Shown: positions 8,834-13,001 of the stretch, in pieces
Position numbering within the stretch: position 1 is the first letter of the stretch
Layout of the letters: every line of letters starts with the position of its first letter
Source: Usnea hakonensis
Taxonomy: Eukaryota > Ascomycota > Lecanoromycetes > Lecanorales > Parmeliaceae
DNA: 13,001 nt
NCBI GenBank assembly: GCA_013423325.1
Contig: BLJB01000622.1
Coordinates: 1-13,001, forward strand
Reading direction: 5' to 3'
The notes under the pieces: generated by a model
What the model was told of the DNA's origin: nothing
Databases searched by the model: none
What the model saw: the letters and a program-made list of their open reading frames with translations, nothing else
Position numbers and translations under genes: made by a program

Positions 8834-9038
8834 TGTTAGGACCGGTACTAAGATATTAAGTAGGTATAGTAATAAGATATTAAATCTAAAGAGAGAATAT
8901 CTAAGTATAGAAGTTCCCTTTAAATAGTGAGAGGTAAGGGTACGCTAGGCCCTAGCTCCGCTAGGGACTGGTGTTTGAAAGACTTAACACTGGTAGTGTT
9001 GAGAGCTTCTAATACTAGGTCCGATTCGTGCCCTAACA
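8834..9038 (-). repeat. 5' LTR of element 1 (205 bp), mosaic
   Basis: It begins TGTTAG and ends CTAACA, with AGTAC on both sides. The first 136 bp (8834-8969) match the other LTR with only two differences (8840 and 8850). The last 69 bp (8970-9038) differ at 11 places, every time with C or G here and T or A in the other LTR. The right edge continues properly into LINE sequence, as expected for the original 5' LTR. Alone it could be taken for a solo LTR. Confidence 0.9.
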
Positions 9039-9247
9039 AGTACCAGCTTATCTAGCTAGTATTCTAATAGGGGTATCGATACTTTCGCCTCTAGAACTGG
9101 GATAGGTGTGGCCCTATATGCCCTAGTTACTTTGCGGAGATACTCGTTTTGTATCTTGGCCAGCTTCTCGGAGGGCTTCCGGGAGAATCCCTTAGTCCCG
9201 CGAGGATAGTGCTAGATCGGTGCTACGAACGTTAACATCGGGCGCAC
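9039..9247 (-). mobile_element. LINE copy B, 5' end portion, little mutated
   Basis: After the AGTAC duplication (9039-9043) the LINE resumes with CAGCTTATC, matching copy C at 10669. On the minus strand it encodes the segment around the EAEASIAPLEY region. It keeps many TG and CA pairs (for example GGGATAGGTGTGGCC), unlike the 2559-3601 part of the same LINE. The LINE 5' end lies at about 9247, where the 13-bp target duplication starts; a shared CTA blurs it by up to three bases. Confidence 0.87.
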
Positions 9248-9260
9248 TAATAAGATATAT
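9248..9260. repeat. 13-bp target-site duplication, right copy (LINE B)
   Basis: TAATAAGATATAT again, identical to 2546-2558, at the truncated 5' end of the LINE. Element 2 reverse transcriptase sequence follows immediately. Confidence 0.85.
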
Positions 9261-9605
9261 AAAAGCCTTATTAATATATAATTAGAAAATTAAAGGGGTA
9301 TTAGCTAGCCTAAAAAATATTATCTAATATTCAAATAATCTATATCTAGTTTAAAAAGCTATTTTTAATTTAAAATAAATTATAAATCTTTTAAAAATTA
9401 ATTTTAATATATCTCTTTATATAATAAAGCTAATTAAGAATTTTAGAAATTAATAGAATAGAGTATTAATTCTTAATAATAATTATATTAAGGCCTTTAT
9501 AATTTATATAAAGATATAGCCCTCTATCTTTCTTTTTAATAAATAGAATAGACGCTTCTATAGAGAATTTAAAATAGTTAATAAAATCTAATTTTAGATT
9601 TTATT
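9261..9605 (-). pseudogene. Element 2 pol, part 2: central reverse transcriptase
   Basis: The minus strand reads SILFIKKKDRGLYLYINYKG near 9560-9490 (family pattern APVLFVKKKDGGLRLCVDYRG, with the Asp of VDY now Asn) and then, near 9340-9260, LFEY followed by RLANTPLIF and YINKAFI (family pattern LFEYLVMPFGLTNAPATFQxYIN). These are RT motifs that should lie directly before YLNNILIY in part 1, and they do once the LINE is removed. Stops and shifts are frequent. It is bounded on both sides by LINE insertions with their target duplications. Confidence 0.85.
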
Positions 9606-9619
9606 TAATATAGTCTCTT
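9606..9619. repeat. 14-bp target-site duplication, left copy (LINE C)
   Basis: TAATATAGTCTCTT lies directly before the GATT tail and is repeated at 11148-11161. On the minus strand element 2 reads on through it (KLRVLRDYI before the insertion, then the KKKDRG region after). Confidence 0.9.
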
Positions 9620-9636
9620 GATTGATTGATTGATTG
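9620..9636 (-). repeat. LINE 3' tail, (GATT)4 on the plus strand
   Basis: Four perfect GATT units plus G, read as (AATC)n on the element's own strand. It takes the place of a poly-A tail. LINE copy B has a shorter, mutated version at 2559-2575. Confidence 0.85.
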
Positions 9637-11147
9637 TTTTATACGCCTATACTAGCTACTTAATATAAGCTAATAAGGGTGACTATAACGCTAAACTAGT
9701 AGAGCTAGGCGTCGAAGAAACCTAAGGGCGAACCTCTAGATAAAAACTTTAATTAAATAGTATACTCTCCCTTTTACTATACTCCTTAGGAGCCCTATTA
9801 TATTACCGCGTATCTCTCTACTTCTTTACGCCGACTCTTCTATTCTCTAACTTTCGTATCTCTAATCGCCCCCGCCTCTAGAGGCGGGTGCGGTCGCTTC
9901 TTCGTACGCCCTTTTTAGGCTTAATAGTCTCCTCTACCCCGAGGGGTAGTCTTAACCATTAGAGTTATTCGCTAGCTAACTCGAAGCTATTTAACTAGCC
10001 GGAGTTAACTATCTACCTTACCGTTACCCGGATTCTTTTAGTCGTAGTTAGTATTATCTAGAAGTCCCTAGTACCCGCTTCTATAAGTAGCCGTAGTCTA
10101 TCCTCCCGTGATCTCGGATAGAAGAGGAGGATATACTTAATATCCTATCTTCTCTACCCGTATCTATAGTCGGGGTCGATATCTAGAACCCTTATTCTAT
10201 TAAGGAATACGTTAAGCCCGATTTTACCGCTTCTTATTTAGATAGTAACTAAGCTCTTAGCCTTCCTTAGTATCTTATAGTAGTTAAACCTACCGTTATA
10301 TAAGTTCCCTATCTAGATAGGGGTTCTCGCTACGATAGGAATTCTTCGTTAATATTTTTTCTATTTCTTAGATCTCCGTTCTTAGAACTAGTCTTATATT
10401 TTCCGTCTAATAACGTTAATACTCTAATATTCCTCGATATCCCTATATAGATTAATCTAGTTCTTTTTTCTTCTTATACTAATAGCTACTAGGTCCTAGC
10501 TTTTTTCCTTAAGGGCTTTAAGAGCCTAGGCCTCTTTCGTTATTATAGGTATAGGCCCTCTTTTCCTTTTCCTACCTCTACTACCCTAGAAGTATTAGGC
10601 GATTTGCTCGTTACCCTCTTTCGTAGCGGGGTAGGTACCTCGTAGAGCTTGGTATTATAATACTAGCTTATCGAGTTAGTATTCTAGGGGGGCTATCGAA
10701 GCCTCCGCTTCTAGGACCGGGATAGGAGTTACCTTATATACTCCGGTTACCCTACGAAGACACTTATTTTGTATCTTAGTTAGCTTCTCGGAGGGCTTTC
10801 GGGAGAATCCTTCTATCCCGCGGGGGTAGTGCCAAATCGGCGCTACGAACGTTAATATCGGGCGTACTACCATACTGTATACCGTGCGGCACTTGGTGAA
10901 TGTCGCTCCCTATGTCGAGCCTACGAGGTATTCTAAGGCTCGTTTCTGTCCTGCGGCTCGGGCCGTCAGCTAAGCGATATATGGTCCCTACCGAAGTTTA
11001 GTATCTACGTATAAGCCTAGTACTCTTATATTTAGGCTAGGGTCTATCTTAACCTCTTCGAAGTCTAAAGATACCTTTATGTTGAACTTCTTTGGGCTCC
11101 TTATTAGGTGTACCAGCTCGTATTTCTTGGGGGCGAATGTTGCCCCG
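9620..11147 (-). pseudogene. LINE copy C: 5'-truncated Tad-like LINE, best preserved copy
   Basis: Minus strand, 1,528 bp, between 14-bp target duplications. The 5' truncated end (near 11147) falls in the reverse transcriptase: FAPKKYELVHLIRSPKKFN and VLGLYVDTKL are typical of fungal Tad-clade LINE ORF2. It continues with ARAAGQKRALEYLVGS, MVVRPILTFVAPIWHYPRG (10873 onward), KIQNKCLRRVTGVYKVTP and EAEASIAPLEY, and a C-terminal stretch KIGLNVFLNRIRVL...YILLFYPRSREDRLRLL near 10230-10090. There a DCRCG...H...C zinc-type motif is expected but shows Tyr in place of Cys. Stops by transition are scattered throughout. A 3' untranslated region of roughly 350 bp ends in (GATT)4. RNase H residues could not be identified with confidence. 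Confidence 0.9.
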
Positions 11148-11161
11148 TAATATAGTCTCTT
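11148..11161. repeat. 14-bp target-site duplication, right copy (LINE C)
   Basis: TAATATAGTCTCTT, identical to 9606-9619, marks the truncated 5' end of LINE copy C and the return to element 2. Confidence 0.9.
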
Positions 11162-11721
11162 AATACTCTTAATTTAGTTTTAGAAAAATTATAGAGAGAT
11201 CTAAAAGGAGGTATTACCCTTAACTAAAAATCTATTAAATAATTAAGTTTATCTTTATAAGAGGGTAATTTAGTATCTATATTCTTATTAAAAATATTAA
11301 TATATTTAATATATATTACTAGAAGGACCTTAGCTTCGCTAGGCCCTATTAAGGCCTTTAAAAAGATATAGTAGATATATATAGTCTCGTCCCTAATCTC
11401 TTCTTTAAAATTAAATTATTATAATATTCTAATTTTTTTTATTATAATTATTTAGTCTATTTTTTAATTAATAATAGGATTTACTTTTTAAAGCTATAAT
11501 AGATCTAAGATAATCTATTAGCCCTTTATTAGAATAGCTCGAAAGATATAATAATAATTATTAATTCTAATTTAATATAGAGTATTAAAAGATACTAGAT
11601 TAATAATATTTTTATTAATATTAATTACTTTAGCTACTCTTATATATAATAATATAATTTTTAAAGATTTAATAAAGGATATTTTAATAAAATTAGTAAT
11701 TACCCTATAATCTATTAATAT
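11162..11721 (-). pseudogene. Element 2 pol, part 3: RT N-terminus and upstream linker
   Basis: The minus strand reads VIPPFRSLYNFSKTKLRVLR (family pattern PPFGPLYNLSEKELRVLREY) directly before the LINE C site, preceded by LLVIYIKYINIFNKNIDTKL and KDKLNYLIDF (family pattern LPEEYHEYLDVFDEEAADKLP...YDHxIDL). So this is the linker and start of the RT domain. Upstream of about 11400 the sequence is too decayed for me to identify a protease, although one would be expected. It ends at the TTGGA tail of the second LINE family. Confidence 0.78.
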
Positions 11722-11940
11722 TTGGATTGGATTGGATTGGAATTCATACTCGTGTCTATCTAACTATGTGAAAGATAATTACGGGAAGCTCTATAGCAAT
11801 GGTGTAAGGGAAACCTTTGTGTCAAAATAGGAAGGTTTACCGAGTCACGTGACTTCGTCACGTGACCTTGGCGCCTTGGCANNTCTTGTACTTCCAGAAT
11901 CAATCAACCAATAAAACAAGTGTTCCACATACCTACTTTC
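11722..11940 (-). mobile_element. LINE of a second family, 3' end, copy 1, unmutated
   Basis: Starts with (TTGGA)3TTGG and continues into GC-balanced sequence with ordinary CA and TG content. The tail and the next 47 bp (11741-11787) are identical to 12955-13001. By analogy with the first LINE family the tail is the 3' end and the element reads on the minus strand. The far (5') end is unclear, somewhere near 11940, because I found no matching target duplication. No protein is recognised, as expected if only the 3' untranslated part is present. Two ambiguous bases (nn) are at 11882-11883. Confidence 0.7.
11844..11866. repeat. Paired GTCACGTGAC palindromes
   Basis: Two copies of the 10-bp palindrome GTCACGTGAC (11844-11853 and 11857-11866) are separated by TTC. 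Each holds a CACGTG E-box, the core site of bHLH factors. The pair can also fold as one hairpin. They lie in the unmutated LINE 3' segment; any regulatory role is inference. Confidence 0.6.
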
Positions 11941-12341
11941 AACATAAATAAGGCTACTACTAAACTATTATAAATTATATAGAATAATATTAAATCTCGA
12001 AAATCTATTAGTACTCTTTTTTTTTAAATACTTTAAAAGGTATATAAGGTAACTTCTCTTTCTAAGGCTTACATTCGCTCTAATAGCTATCTAATAATTT
12101 CTTAACTAATAAAGATTAGAAAGTTATAATCTAATTTATAAAAGGTTACTATTTTATAGTATTTAGCTATTAAGAGGTTACGGGTTCTTTAATATTAATA
12201 TAGGTCGAGCTTCTAAAATTAAAAAAAATTAATATAATAATCTTTTATACTTATCTCGCTTAGAGTATAATATATATAATATAATTATCTTAGTTACGGT
12301 CTTAATTCTTAAGAATAATAAAAGACTTAGAGCACTCGGGG

Positions 12342-12368
12342 TTTATATATAAGAGGCCTCTAAGGCCT
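12342..12368 (+). promoter_or_regulatory. TATA-like run followed by paired AGGCCT
   Basis: TTTATATATAA is followed by AGGCCT-cta-AGGCCT (12354-12359 and 12363-12368). It lies roughly 120 bp or more before the plus-strand element 3 coding remains and could be a remnant of an LTR promoter. No LTR ends or second copy are visible, so this is a weak call. Confidence 0.25.
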
Positions 12369-12372
12369 AGTC

Positions 12373-12414
12373 GTGCCTTCCTAGACCAAGCTAGTACCTT
12401 CCTAGACCAAGCCA
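12373..12414. repeat. Two-unit 21-bp direct repeat
   Basis: 12373-12393 and 12394-12414 match at 19 of 21 positions (GTGCCTTCC.../GTACCTTCC..., ending CTA/CCA). Both differences are of the transition kind produced by RIP. The unit core is CCTTCCTAGACCAAGC. Confidence 0.75.
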
Positions 12415-12479
12415 TTAAGCCATACAAGTTATGCGCTCATATAGATTAAGTTAATAGTAATATATAATTAGGATTTAAT

Positions 12480-12940
12480 TAATAAGAAGGTAAAATCTAT
12501 ATATAGATATAAGAAAGATATATAGATAGAGAGGTATTAAGGCGCTAAACCCGAACAGAAAAAAGATTATATATCTTCTTTAGCCCTATAAGTAGTTATA
12601 CTCGTAATACTTTATTAAAAATTTCTTTAAAAGATTTAATAAATCTAATAAAGCGTTTTATAAATTACTAATACTCTTTATATTAAAATCTAATAATAAT
12701 TTATAACTCTATATAAATTATTAAAAGTTAAATATTTTTATTAAATATAACTAATATTCTTTTTCTCTAATAAAGGAGATTATTAAAAAGATTATAAAAT
12801 ATAAATATTTTATTTATCTAAATATTATTAAATTTAGAATAGATTCTAAAAGTAAAGATTTAATTATCTTTATAATAATTTTAGAGTTATATAAATATAA
12901 AGTCCTTCTATTTAAATTAATTAATAAATTAAACTCTTTC
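12480..12940 (+). pseudogene. Element 3: Ty3/Gypsy reverse transcriptase fragment, plus strand
   Basis: The plus strand reads KSNKAFYKLLILFILKSNNN (family pattern KGFIRxSxSPxxAPVLFVKKPGGG), then YINY and KLNIFIKYN, YSFSLIKEIIKKIIKYKYF (pattern YPLPLIxETLDRLxGAKYF), RIDSKSKDLIIFIII and LYKYKVLLFKLINKLNSF (pattern YKYKVLPFGLTNGPASF). That is the RT domain from its N-terminal part to motif B. Gly, Arg, Asp and Pro positions have moved toward Asn, Lys, Ile and Leu, as RIP would do, and stops are present. It is most like element 1, but on the opposite strand, and lacks about four residues (SAFN) before KFRID. It is cut at 12940 by the second-family LINE. Confidence 0.8.
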
Positions 12941-13001
12941 TTGGATTGGATTGGAATTCATACTCGTGTCTATCTAACTATGTGAAAGATAATTACGGGA
13001 A
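12941..13001 (-). mobile_element. LINE of a second family, 3' end, copy 2 (runs off the window)
   Basis: Begins with (TTGGA)2TTGG, then 47 bp identical to 11741-11787. It interrupts the element 3 reverse transcriptase just after the LNSF (GPASF-equivalent) motif, so it inserted after element 3. The orientation (3' end on the left, minus strand) is inferred from the tail. Its 5' part lies beyond the window. Confidence 0.75.

Larger units (their letters stand above)
3602..9038 (-). mobile_element. Element 1: chromodomain Ty3/Gypsy retrotransposon, inactivated, 5' internal end lost
   Basis: The boundaries are two 205-bp LTRs (3602-3806 and 8834-9038) with inverted TGTTAG/CTAACA ends and AGTAC flanks. 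Between them, on the minus strand, lie gag, protease, reverse transcriptase, RNase H, integrase and chromodomain, the order of a chromovirus-type Gypsy element. The polypurine tract beside the 3602-3806 LTR confirms the direction. Primer-binding site, leader and gag N-terminus are missing: gag breaks at 8725 and runs straight into LINE-like sequence (8726-8833). All coding parts carry stop codons from transitions, so the element cannot move by itself. It sits inside LINE copy B. Confidence 0.88.
11941..12479. other. AT-rich spacer without recognisable gene
   Basis: No frame on either strand gives a protein I recognise. Most of it is TA-rich with few CA or TG, so it is probably decayed transposon sequence, perhaps the 5' part of element 3. 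One GC-richer island at 12335-12430 stands out (TATA-like run, paired AGGCCT, a 21-bp direct repeat), described separately. GGTTACGGGTTC near 12177-12188 resembles a tRNA T-arm but has no partner arms. Confidence 0.5.

Noticed and set aside
8726..9247. A separate LINE insertion carrying a solo LTR
   Set aside because: It has the same AGTAC target, an identical flank and the same LTR as the left end, and the 9044 sequence is the missing continuation of LINE B. One insertion plus a copied tract explains it with fewer events.
11896..11917. AATCAATCAACCAATAAAAC as the tail of a plus-strand first-family LINE
   Set aside because: The bases preceding it do not match the LINE 3' untranslated end (GTATAAAAC) and the repeat is not regular.
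12175..12190. tRNA or SINE remnant around GGTTACGGGTTC
   Set aside because: Only the T-arm-like piece is present; no acceptor, D-arm or anticodon stem could be paired around it.
1..13001. Defence system, gene cluster or other new cellular system
   Set aside because: Every coding trace I could read belongs to a retrotransposon and none is intact; nothing supports a host gene or cargo gene inside the elements.

Overview
The window looks like an AT-rich, transposon-only block from a filamentous ascomycete (Pezizomycotina) genome shaped by repeat-induced point mutation (RIP). The evidence is direct: TA is very common while CA and TG are scarce over most of the sequence, paired repeat copies differ almost only by C-to-T and G-to-A transitions, and the transposon reading frames are broken mostly at positions where Trp (TGG) or Gln (CAA/CAG) is expected, now TAG or TAA. 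I see no intact gene, no host gene and no RNA gene. The species cannot be named from this.

The layout is a nest of retroelements, mostly on the minus strand. The oldest layer is a heavily mutated Ty3/Gypsy element (element 2), with its pol gene in three pieces: 1064-2545 (integrase to reverse transcriptase), 9261-9605 (central reverse transcriptase) and 11162-11721 (reverse transcriptase N-terminus and upstream). The two gaps are LINE insertions, each 5'-truncated, with a (GATT)n end and a clear target-site duplication: 13 bp at 2546-2558/9248-9260 and 14 bp at 9606-9619/11148-11161. Another fragment of the same LINE family lies at 262-1063, beside an 11-bp-period minisatellite (31-234).

The first LINE was itself entered by a chromodomain-bearing Ty3/Gypsy element (element 1, 3602-9038, minus strand) with 205-bp LTRs and a 5-bp target duplication AGTAC. 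It has gag with a CCHC knuckle, then protease, reverse transcriptase, RNase H, integrase and chromodomain, all dead through point mutations but with the pol frame kept over about 1,280 codons. Its 5' internal end (leader, primer site, gag N-terminus) is missing. In its place sits a perfect copy of the LINE flank from the other end of the element, fused to an LTR whose mutation pattern changes abruptly at 8970. This is the most interesting structure here and looks like a one-sided gene-conversion tract.

The right end (11722-13001) holds two unmutated 3' ends of a second LINE family with a (TTGGA)n end, one next to element 2 sequence and one inside a third Gypsy reverse transcriptase that reads on the plus strand (12480-12940). 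Between them is an AT-rich stretch with little recognisable content. I found no new kind of biological system; the value of the window is the readable insertion, mutation and conversion history.
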